Source: Gyrodactylus bullatarudis
Taxonomy: Eukaryota; Platyhelminthes; Monogenea; Gyrodactylidea; Gyrodactylidae
Direction: 5' to 3'
Length of the DNA: 64,000 nt
NCBI GenBank assembly: GCA_012064415.1
Contig: SSNU01000119.1
Location: forward strand, 310,001-374,000
How positions within the stretch are numbered: position 1 is the stretch's first letter; each line of letters begins with the position of its first letter. The translations under genes were made by a program, and so were the position numbers. Shown here one piece after another: positions 11,778 through 20,707 of the stretch. A model generated the notes under the pieces. The model was not told the origin of the DNA and made no database searches. It saw nothing but the letters and a program-made list of their open reading frames with translations.

Positions 11778-12447
11778 AGAAGGCTAATATTTTTAGTTTC
11801 TCAGTTTCAGTGTGTGATATAATCATGATTCTTAGTTTTCAAATAAAAATCAACCCATTGTTTTTGAAAAAATTTACACGTTTTTTATTTAAAAATTATC
11901 ATTCATTTTGTAGATTGACAAAGAAGTACGCTATAAAAAGGAATTTCAAGTTATAATTGTTCATTAAAGGTGTCATGATACTATTTTTTTGTTAGACTAG
12001 AAATGCAAATTTCTGACAGCTACTTTCATCACTTGTTCTACTGTATAATCTAAAATTCTCTCTGGATGTTAGATTTTTGAAATGGCCTTGGCATATATAA
12101 ATAACTTTGGAAAGTTTGGAGAGCAGAGAATAATTCAGTCAGCTATGGTAAACATTCCTTTATTAACTTTAATGAGTAATTGCTTTAATCTAAAATGATT
12201 CAAATTCAAAAAAGTTTATTCATTAATTACATACATGTTTTGTGTTTACTAAAATAGATATAATATAGTTGAGTTCATTTATCATGATGATGGCAAAAAC
12301 AAAACAAAAAATTGGATAAATTTACATTTACATGAAAAAAAACGAAAAAAAATCACATGAGTTAAAGAAAGTGTTTGTTATCCAATCCAATAAAATAAAT
12401 GATATAATACTCTTGGTGAGAGAGAAAGCCTTTTTAATGTCAAGAAG
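11778..12447. other. Convergent intergenic region
   Basis: 3' flanks of the EF-hand gene (+) and ILK (-). AATAAA at 11842-11847 is the likely poly-A signal of the EF-hand gene. TTTATT motifs near 12157 and 12216 could serve ILK on the other strand. Nothing else was recognised. Confidence 0.5.
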
Positions 12448-15328
12448 CTAAGCAAGGGTTTTTTGTTGTGAGTTCATGTTTTGTTGGGTATTGGCCAGGA
12501 TGCAGGCTGACGCATGTTCCTTCATGCGTTCCAGGAGAGTGATGAGCATATCGAACCGAGGACGACGCCCAGAATCTTCGTTCATGCATAATTTAAGGAG
12601 GCGAACCATTCTAGGATTCATGGAGTTGTAAATGGCCAGGCGTAATCCTTCCATGGATACCTTTGAGAAAAAAGTTTCAAAATATTTTCCTTTATGAAAT
12701 GTTTTTTTCGATATCAAAAGTAAGATATGTAATAGGGTAATACAAAATAATATTTTCCCCGAACACTGTTCCAAGCCTTAATCAAAAATTGATGTTTTAA
12801 CCGAGAAGAACACATTTTTGAAAATCAAATTGAAAAATTTCCATGTTCTCCCTAGAATCATCAAAATTTTCATAATTTCCCACGAATTTCTTTCGAAATG
12901 TGTAAAAAGACTCAATTTTTATTCAAAATGTAGGAAAAACTATTCAAAAATCTTAATTTTATCCTTTCTCATAGTAAAATTCATTGAAAGAATTTCGGCG
13001 CGTATTCAAAAATTTTCATTTTCAATCTAGATTTTCTATATCAGAACAAACTCGGAAATGCATGTTTTGCGATCATCTTTAGAATGAGATTAAGGCTGGG
13101 AAAAGTTGAAAATTTTGGTCTACTCTAATAAAAACCTACTTGCATGCCAATAACCATCGGTTCTAGGTTACCAAAGGGAATCTGTCGTGTCTCCAGCTCC
13201 CAGAGGATAACACCAAAGCTCCACATGTCACTGGACTGAAGATTGATCTCACTAACTGGCTTTTGCAAGACTAAAAACAGAATTAGCCTCATATGAATCA
13301 GATGGAGTTGATCGTGTACTTACTTTCTGGCGACATCCAGGCTGGATTGTATTCCCTGGCCTTTTCCATAAAGTTGAATTTGCACTCGGCCATGTTTAAC
13401 TTGGCCATTAGGTAGTCGTTCATCTCACCATCGGAGGGATCATTTCCAATTTTGGAAATGTCCTCTCCAATCTGAAAGAGGGAGGAAGAGAGACTATTAG
13501 ACTGTTTTTATTGATCCCAAGAGAGATATTGATTTGACCTTTTAATTTATCATATAATTACATACATGTCTAAGAAATTTTCTTTAGTTGATTAGAGGAA
13601 TTTAGGATACTGCTTATATTACAAGTACAAGAACCCAAGGGATGACAGTACAGAATGTGTAATCTTTTATTATCTATTCTTATAATAAGAAAAGTATAGA
13701 CTTGCTCAATTATTTATTCAACTTACAAGAATATGCTTAGAGTTTAGCCTAAAGTTGGTAATCTTCAAGTCGGAGTTGTGGAGGAACTCAAGGGCCCTGG
13801 CAATGTCCAGAGCGAATCGAAGGGATTGCGACTTTGATATATCAAAATGTATGCCTTGTTCAGTGTGAAGCATGTTGAATAGGGAACCATAGGGCATGAA
13901 CTCTGATACAAGGCATAATTGTGGCCAATCCTCAACCGTACACAGGACAGGCAGTATATTTGGATGATTGAAGATCTTGAGTCTCTTGAGTTCTTCATTA
14001 AATTCCCGACGCTTAAAAAATACAGATTACCCTTTTTATGGGCGTGTGAATAGTTCAAGAAAAGACTTACATTACGATCAGAGACTTCAACCTTGAGCAT
14101 TTTAACTACAATAGGATTATTTTTGTAGTAGCCCTTGAGGACTTGACCGGAATGGCCTCCATTGTCGGGTGAGAGAGTCTTTTCAATTTGTATTTCCTTT
14201 GGCCGCATATTCTCGTTGTCACTAGGATAGAGTAGGGTATTCTTTTTGGCTCGTGTCTTGATCCAGTTGGCGTCTCCCTTCATACAGGGACGACGTTCCA
14301 TAATGTTTTGATTAAAGGTCTGTGCAAAGGCGGCCAGACTACCAGCCAACTTGGGTCTGGCCACCTCCAGGGGTGTCTTGAAGTAGACATTCTCCTGAGT
14401 TAGATAGGCACCCTTTTGTATGAGGAGCTGTAATAATAGGGGGAAATGATCATCTGGTGATATGGGTAAGTGATTTTGTAAATGAAAGCAAGAGAATCTT
14501 TGAATAAAACGAAAAACAAGAAATTTATGAGGTCAAATTTATGGTAAAATCAATAATACACTACTTGAAGTGATTTTTAAATTTATCATTCTGCTGATAT
14601 TATTATTTTAGAGATATTCTTTAATAATACACACACCTGTTTATCCCTATTCAGGAAATATCACTGGGGGTGAATGTTTTAAATCAATTTTGTCCATTAA
14701 AATTATATAATGGAACATGGCTCTATAATACTAATTTCATAATGCATATTTAACATTTTATTACTTATTAGACAATATCCAGTTTTTTCAGTGTTTACCT
14801 TGGCATATTTTACTTTAAACAGCTTATAGTACACCAGCTTGATTATACAACCAATCAGAATAGATTATTTTCCTTTACAACTTTCATTGAAAAAGAAATT
14901 TTATGGAACATGTGTTAAGTTGAATGAATTATTTTTTACGAATTTCATTAAAATGTGGGGGTAGTGTAGATACTTACATGACAAATATTCTCATAATTCC
15001 AGAAACAGGCATAATGCAAAGGAGTATTGCCATGTTCATTACCAACGTTAATGGGAAGTTTAAAGTTTTCCAGGAAATACTTGACAACATGCCATTGATT
15101 GTGTGAGGCCGCCAGGTGAAGAATTGTATCATCGCCCATGTTGGTAACATTGAGTCTAGCTCCACGACTAATTAGCAGTTCAATTATGGGCAGTTGACCT
15201 TCCCTGGAGGCCCAATGAAGGAGAGTGAATCCGTGCTCGTCACCCTGGTTGACGTCATTCTCAATGTTGTTCAACCAGGAGCGAACTTGTCCAATGTCAC
15301 CTTCGCGGACGTGTGCAATAATGCTGTC
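12448..15328 (-). CDS. ilk: Integrin-linked (pseudo)kinase
   Basis: Adhesion scaffold that links integrin tails to actin through PINCH and parvin. Exons, 5' to 3' on the minus strand: 15328-14978, 14427-14071, 14011-13727, 13471-13324, 13270-13140, 12660-12448. Total 1,485 nt with all phases consistent (494 codons plus stop). The N-terminal ankyrin repeats include [19 protein letters not shown] and [13 protein letters not shown], followed by the kinase-like domain. The VKMLKV lysine of the N-lobe is kept. There is no HRD catalytic loop, and the DFG position reads ECK, as expected of this pseudokinase. [14 protein letters not shown] and [16 protein letters not shown] mark the C-lobe. It is about 40 residues longer than human ILK, mainly between the ankyrin part and the kinase-like domain. 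The first exon starts at a splice acceptor with GAC as first codon, and there is no ATG on this strand back to the RRP8 stop. ATG placed before GAC would match the start of vertebrate ILK. Confidence 0.93.
12731..13131 (+). mobile_element. hAT-like MITE, copy 1 (in ILK intron 5)
   Basis: One of five related copies in the window (others at about 24920, 35428, 46670 and 52871). It begins TAGGGTAATAC with the TTTTCCCCGAACA block and ends GTTGAAAATTTTGGTCTACTCTA. No clear target duplication remains, so this is probably an older insertion. It splits the ILK intron just before the last exon and carries no functional frame. Confidence 0.8.
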
Positions 15329-15421
15329 CTGTATTAAAAGAAATTAATTATTCAAATGTATCAAATGATGCTTCAAATCGATAGAAAAGTTCAAATCGAA
15401 CAGAGTATAAAAATATTTCAA

Positions 15422-15427
15422 TTTATT
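15422..15427 (-). promoter_or_regulatory. Poly-A signal of RRP8, between RRP8 and ILK
   Basis: TTTATT on the plus strand reads AATAAA on the minus strand. It begins 10 nt past the RRP8 stop and lies about 93 nt before the ILK splice acceptor. A poly-A signal followed by an acceptor is the arrangement of intercistronic regions in trans-spliced operons. Confidence 0.5.
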
Positions 15428-15436
15428 ATTATTATT

Positions 15437-16286
15437 TCAACGTTTCTTGTAGGCACAAGCTTTGAGATTGAAGATTTTCGGCAGCTTATCTTTACCATTG
15501 AGGGAGGAAATCTTTTCGAATTTGATCAACCTAAAGAATCCATCCTTGACAACTTCGTTGAGAAGAGTTTTGAAGCCGTACTTGCAAACTGATTTGGCGA
15601 ATTCATCCGATTTCCCGTCAAAGCGACTCTCAACATCCAAAATGAACATGATACCGCTTTAAAATGAGATAGATTAGTTTTTTTAATCGGGAAGCAATGA
15701 AGTAGATGATTTGAGAAATGAGATTGACTCACTTTACTTTGAGAATCCTGTTACTTTCTCGAATGAAATCCTCAAGATTTGTGCCCATAAGAGAAAGACA
15801 AAAAACGTTTATATTAAAAGTGGCATCTTTTACAGGTACTTTGGCAATGTCGCAGACAGTTACGTTATTGTTAACTGCTACTAAATCATACGATGATACT
15901 TTAATGTTTTTCGGTGCCATTTGACTCAATCTTGCATTTCCACATCCCAAGTCGGCTAGAGACATTCTCTCCTTGATTCCATTCAAGTGTTCAATTATAA
16001 TCGTGACAGGATCTAAAGGCCATTGTCTCAACTGTTGAGAGTATCCGGAGTGGTAAATGTCAAAATTCTGAGCATCCTTGAAGAGTTCTATAGCTTGGTC
16101 GCTCGTGGTAGTATACAAAACCTCATTTATATAACGAAATATTGATGATTTGAGAATATTATTCAATTCTCTACCAACATTAGCCCCACCGAAAATAATT
16201 TTATCTCCAGGATCTTTTTTCTTTTCTTTTTTCTTGCGATTTCTGGTCTCTCTCCGTTTGCCAACTATAGATTTTGAATTCGTCAT
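15437..16286 (-). CDS. rrp8: Ribosomal RNA-processing protein 8 (SAM methyltransferase)
   Basis: Nucleolar methyltransferase, known in other eukaryotes to methylate adenine-N1 of large-subunit rRNA and to take part in rDNA silencing. Two exons, 16286-15733 and 15656-15437, give 257 codons plus stop. A basic Lys/Arg-rich N-terminus (residues 10-25) fits nucleolar targeting. Family signatures follow: YHSGYSQQLRQWPLDPV, the SAM-binding motif LADLGCGNARLSQ, DIAKVPVKDATFNINVFCLS, and FILDVESRFD after the intron. The protein is short, with the long N-terminal extension of vertebrate RRP8 absent. Its start lies 105 bp from the divergent DCAF7 start. Its stop is 108 nt upstream of the first ILK exon on the same strand, so the two may be transcribed together. 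Confidence 0.92.
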
Positions 16287-16391
16287 TTAACTTATTTGAA
16301 AATACTCATTCAACAAATCGGTACAAAGTTGAGCCTTTAAGTAACAAATTTGAATTTTTTGATACCATAACCGTTTTCATTCAATAAAATT
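16287..16391. promoter_or_regulatory. Shared divergent promoter, RRP8/DCAF7
   Basis: Only 105 bp separate the two start codons, which point away from each other. Both transcripts must start in or next to this gap, so a bidirectional promoter is likely. No TATA or initiator element was clear. This is an inference from spacing. Confidence 0.5.
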
Positions 16392-17493
16392 ATGTGCGAA
16401 AGCAAACGGAAGGAAATCTACAAGTATGAAGCCCCGTGGCAAACGTATAGTATGAACTGGTCTCGTAAGAAGGAGAAAAGCTTTCGTGTTGCAGTCGGCT
16501 CCTTCATTGAAGAATATGGAAATAAAGTATTAATACTGTCCCTAGACGAAGATGAGGGAGAATTTCATGAGGTTCGCACATTTAGTCATCCATATCCAAC
16601 CACCAAGATCATTTGGATTCCCGATCACAAGGGAATCTATCCAGATTTGTTAGCGACCAGTGGAGATTACCTGAGAATTTGGCGTATAAAAGAGAACAAC
16701 GAAGTGATCCAGGAATGCCGTCTCAACACAGATTTAACCTCCAGCTTTTGTGCTCCAATCACCTCCTTCGACTGGAATGAAATTGACCCAAATATTCTGA
16801 CGACTTGCACTATTGATACCACCTGTACAATTTGGTCATTGGAAACGCAACAGAGAGTTGGAGAGGTCAGTGCTTCGACTGGAATCTCGGCTACCAAGAA
16901 GAATCAAATTGTAGCCCACGACAAGGAAGTTTATGACATTGCTTTTTCAAGCGGAGGCAATGGAAAGGACATTTTTGCCACAGTAGGCGGTGACGGATCG
17001 CTCAGACTGTTTGACCTCAGGAATTTACTCAACTCTACAATTCTTTATGAGGATAGAAGTTGGTCTTTTTTAAATTAAAACTAACATGGGTTGATTTATT
17101 TGATTTTCTCTTTTATTTTCAGATAAACAACCGTTGCTTCGCGTTGCCTGGAATAAACAGGACCCAAACCATATAGCAACATTCAGTTTGGATTCTACCG
17201 AAGTTTTAATCTTTGACATTAGACACGTTAATGTCCCGGTAGCTAAACTTCAGAATCATAAGCGATTTGTAAACGGCATCTCCTGGGCTCCACACTCCTC
17301 GTGTCACATTTGCACAGTGTCCGATGACTCACAAGCCCTCATCTGGGACATTCAATCAATGCCAAAGTCGATCGATGATCCTATTCTAGCCTACACTGCC
17401 GGTGGTGAAATTAATCAGGTTCAGTGGAGTGCAGAGCACCTCGACTGGATAGCCATCTGTTACAAGAACTGTCTTGAATTACTTAGAGTTTAG
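16392..17493 (+). CDS. dcaf7: DCAF7/WDR68 WD40 scaffold
   Basis: Seven-bladed WD40 protein that binds DYRK1A/HIPK2 kinases and DDB1-CUL4 ligase in other animals. Exons 16392-17058 and 17123-17493 make 345 codons plus stop (human: 342). Identity with animal orthologues is high along the whole length: KRKEIYKYEAPWQTYSMNWS, HPYPTTKIIWIPD, DLLATSGDYLRIW, SFDWNEIDPN, VNGISWAPHSSCHICT, SQALIWDIQ. The donor at 17059 is GTTGGT, which is weak. Reading AGA A|AT there keeps exactly the orthologue length (YEDRNKQPLLR), so I accept it. The start ATG at 16392 matches the orthologous N-terminus. Confidence 0.95.
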
Positions 17494-17991
17494 AGAGACT
17501 CCCGGAAATACTACCACAGCTTTGTTTACTCTGTGATACAAAAAACAACCCTGTTGTACATATATTTTACTATATAACTTTTAAAAGTATACCCAATTAA
17601 TATAAAATCTTTATCAAAAAAATTAATTATTTCATTTCTTACTACTAAAAAGTATTTTCTTTTTCAAATTTCTGATTTGCGATTCAAGAGCCAAATAATC
17701 GGCGAAAAATTAAACGAAATTCTGCTAACGAGTCTTGAAATTGAAGTGAGTTTTTATCAGAGCTACAAAACTAAGCCATGGAAATATTTCCACTCGAATC
17801 TTTAGTATTCTCTCCTCTGATTGGTTGATACAATGACTTTCGATTTATTTTTTGACGCCTTGAAACAGCTGTCATATTACTAACAAGAAACTAATTAGAG
17901 AGTTCAAGTGACAATCAATTGTCAAATTCTGAAAAATATCAATAACATAAATGAAAAGAATTTTTGAGAGTTGAACCCATTTTATTGATAA
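17494..17991. other. Convergent intergenic region
   Basis: 3' flanks of DCAF7 (+) and the small minus-strand gene at 17992-18675. A TTTATT near 17981 would be the AATAAA poly-A signal of the latter. No other feature was seen. Confidence 0.5.
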
Positions 17992-18675
17992 TTATATTAA
18001 TGCAGATATTCTTACATTGATGTCGTTATTGATCATGTCATACTCCGTGTCCGAGAACGAATTGCCTAAAATCCAAGATTATAGAGAGATTACCAAAAAT
18101 TTACTTGTAAGAATTCCGAGTTGCACCAATGAACGGATGATTATGTAATCGATAGATATCAGCCCTAGATGATGGGTTACCGATCTCTTGGAAGCATTAA
18201 GAAAGTCCTCCATGCCTGCATTATTAACTATTACTTTGAAGAGGGTTATCGCATTGGGTATTGATATCGTCTCATAAGTTTTCATCGAACAGGTGTCAAT
18301 TGTAAAGACATTTGAGTTTACATTATTGATCGTGACATGGTCTTGAACATTCTTTGGCAGGAAATTCTCCAAACTACAAGCATTCGAGGTGTTTAGAGTA
18401 TCACTGAGGGGCTCTCCGAAATATCTACACATGTAAAATTTCTTTTAAAAGAATCACCAGATTGAAAATGATTGACGAGTGAGTCGAGAGACACTTTTGA
18501 AATCAATAAAAGTACATGCATGAAAATGTCGTAGTTTGCAAGTGGGTTCTCTCCGCCTAGTCTGTACCACAGGTTTTTCTCTGGATCAATTAACATTTTT
18601 AGTTCCAGTGCAAGGGAAACCTTAATGTTATTACTTTGTTCACCCCTCAAACACAACCGGTTCCTTCATTTTCAT
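17992..18675 (-). CDS. Small protein of unknown family with three micro-introns
   Basis: Best model on the minus strand: exons 18675-18655, 18620-18458, 18413-18105 and 18065-17992, giving 188 codons plus stop with all phases consistent. The introns would be 34, 44 and 39 nt. The protein is non-repetitive and mixed helical, with segments such as LALELKMLIDPEKNLWYRLG, NYDIFMHVLLLISKVSLDS and SIPNAITLFKVIVNNAGMED, and the tail FSDTEYDMINNDINVRISALI. No family was recognised. Sharp codon usage and open frames agree with real coding. The position of the second intron is the least certain, because an alternative acceptor ten bases or so upstream gives a different frame. There is no signal peptide or membrane segment. 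Confidence 0.55.
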
Positions 18676-19631
18676 TGGCCAATTACTACTTTTTTTCCTT
18701 GATTTTAATTGGTTGAGAAAATTTGTCTCAAGTAATAATAATAACACAGTGAGTCACTTATATTTTGATCTTTTGATACCAAAATTATTTTAAAAAGATG
18801 TTTTACTTGATCAAATATTTAACAGTTGAATGTTGAAATTTTTTGTCTAACTATCTAATGAATTTATGCAACGGCAAACAATAAAAGTATTTCCTTTGTA
18901 TTAACGTCTCTGACCAAAAGACTTATCACTACTATGTTGCTAGGAAAGTTATCATGTTTCCTTTTAAAAAAACTTTTTTCCCCAACATATACTCTAAGGG
19001 GAACTTTTCCAAATCAATATATGCATTGTTTTATATTACACAATAAAAATATTTACATCAATATTAACGTGTTTAATATTTTGCTTGATATAAAAAAATA
19101 TTGCAGCACCTATACTTACAAAGGGTTAACTAGAAATATCTCGTTCTAGGTGCTTGAAGAACGTCTTATTTGGTAATGGATTAGCCCAGCTTACTAATGG
19201 ATCCCACCCAAGACTGATAGGAGAGTAACTCACAAAGCATTTAGAAATAATCTAGGTATACATGTATGGTAGCTTGATGAATTTATATTTCGTATTTAAA
19301 TTGAATTCGCTACCTATCATCGTATGTTTCAGACAAGTGATATTAAAATTTCATCTACCTCTAGTAGACATGGTCACTTTTAGTCTAAAAGTTTTAGAGT
19401 CAAGTCTCATTACAACAGTCGAAAGAAATTAGAGCCTAATATATCGCTTATTAGATGGAAATAGATCGAAAATTTACACGGAATTCAATGGTTAATTTAT
19501 TTTTCCGTGCAACCCATATTCTCAGGAGTCAAATTTATAATTATATAATTAAACAATTATTAAACATCATCAAGTGTTATAAGCTCTGTTAATAGAATCA
19601 TAGGCACATCTAGATTCTTTAGTCTGATTGA
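18676..19631. other. Intergenic region without recognised feature
   Basis: AT-rich sequence between two minus-strand genes. An open frame at 18934-19149 (+) is low-complexity, with no context or family resemblance. Confidence 0.4.
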
Positions 19632-19877
19632 TCAAAAGCTCTGATGGAGGGTATTTTGAAGAGCTTCTCGAACCCATTTTGTTCGATCGTTCAACTTTTC
19701 TAAAAATTTCAAGAAATTCTCCTTAAATCTCTGTTTTATGAATTCGGGTTTATTCGCTATGCTACGAATCCAAAGGTTTCTCTCATTTGGTAGAAAGCTC
19801 ATGATCCTTTTAAATAAATTGCTGTGGTAAGATCTATAAATCCAACAAGGTTTCGTTGAGTGAATAGTGTATGCCAA
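19632..19877 (-). CDS. Small basic protein, unknown
   Basis: The open frame gives 81 residues from the first ATG. The part from residue 26 on (MSFLPNERNLWIRSIANKPE to the end, 56 residues) is charged and helix-like, rich in Lys, Arg, Phe and Trp, and looks like real protein. A splice acceptor (ggatttatag before 19833) lies within the longer frame, so the mature message may begin there and translation at the internal ATG. It lies just downstream of a small membrane-protein gene on the same strand, about 180 nt from that gene's stop to this acceptor. No family was recognised. Confidence 0.45.
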   Translation of the reverse strand: MAYTIHSTKPCWIYRSYHSNLFKRIMSFLPNERNLWIRSIANKPEFIKQRFKENFLKFLEKLNDRTKWVREALQNTLHQSF

Positions 19878-19887
19878 AATAAAAGTA

Positions 19888-19893
19888 TTTATT
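19888..19893 (-). promoter_or_regulatory. Poly-A signal between two small minus-strand genes
   Basis: TTTATT, read AATAAA on the minus strand, lies about 120 nt after the stop of the 20015-20212 gene and 54 nt before the acceptor of the next gene. Confidence 0.45.
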
Positions 19894-20014
19894 CAAACAA
19901 TTCATCGGAAATGTAAATATAGATTATGTATGTGGTGTCTCTACCTTTTTTATGAAAATACATATGGGTTACAATGTAAATCAAAGCGAACAAAGACTGT
20001 CTCGGGAATTCTCA

Positions 20015-20212
20015 TCATGCATCCAGCTCTTCATCTTTTAGGACATCTTTGGGATACTTCTTTTTGCACGGATTACAACAACATAAAATGGCCAAAACTA
20101 TCAGGATGGTTATTGTGACCAGGGCAGATAGTCCGAGGTAGATTCCATTCTTCCAAACATCGTCTTCCTTCTCGACAAGCTTTTTAAACATTATTATCGT
20201 CTTGTTCTTCAT
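20015..20212 (-). CDS. Small single-pass membrane protein (65 aa)
   Basis: Short N-terminal region with charged residues (MFKKLVEKEDDVWKNG), one hydrophobic segment of about 24 residues (IYLGLSALVTITILIVLAIL), a Cys cluster CCCNPCKKK right after it, and an acidic tail ending DEELDA. The juxtamembrane cysteines next to Lys suggest palmitoylation and an N-out/C-in topology. This is inferred from composition only. No family was recognised. A second in-frame ATG (codon 8) could be the true start. Confidence 0.55.
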   Translation of the reverse strand: MKNKTIIMFKKLVEKEDDVWKNGIYLGLSALVTITILIVLAILCCCNPCKKKYPKDVLKDEELDA

Positions 20213-20707
20213 CAGGATTTGAAATTAATTTTGAATAATTGAAAAATTGCATTCCCTAATTCTTAACGTAGAGTTGCTAAGGTAACTCAAAATGTATTAT
20301 GACAAAAAATATTAGTTTCATTAGTGGAAGTATGAGAAGTCATATAAAATTTATTGGTTTTCTTTTCGTGGTGATTTTGAAATTATAATTTCCACGATAC
20401 AATGTCCATTTTCAGGAAGAAATTAATTGTTAATTTTAAGAGACCCTACTAAAGATTCTAAGATAATTATTATTTACAAATAACAACATTATACTAAAGT
20501 ACAATGAAACTGTAATAAATTATCAATAATAAACTTAATTAAATAATTTATTTAAAATAAACTTTATTTAATAAAGCATCAACTATTGAATTTGAAATAT
20601 TCTTCTTGTCTTAATTAAACAAATAAGTATTTAACAAATTTGAATTTTTGTGTTTTTAACAATTATACATATATATTTATAAAGAGTGCGACAACACAAA
20701 TGGTAAA
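20213..20707. other. Divergent intergenic region upstream of neurobeachin
   Basis: AT-rich region between the small membrane protein (-) and neurobeachin (+). It probably holds the neurobeachin promoter, but no element can be named. Confidence 0.4.

Noticed and set aside
15329..16286. RRP8 as a gene nested in the first intron of ILK
   Set aside because: Possible, but no ATG exon for ILK was found upstream. Operon-type spacing with a poly-A signal explains the layout more simply.
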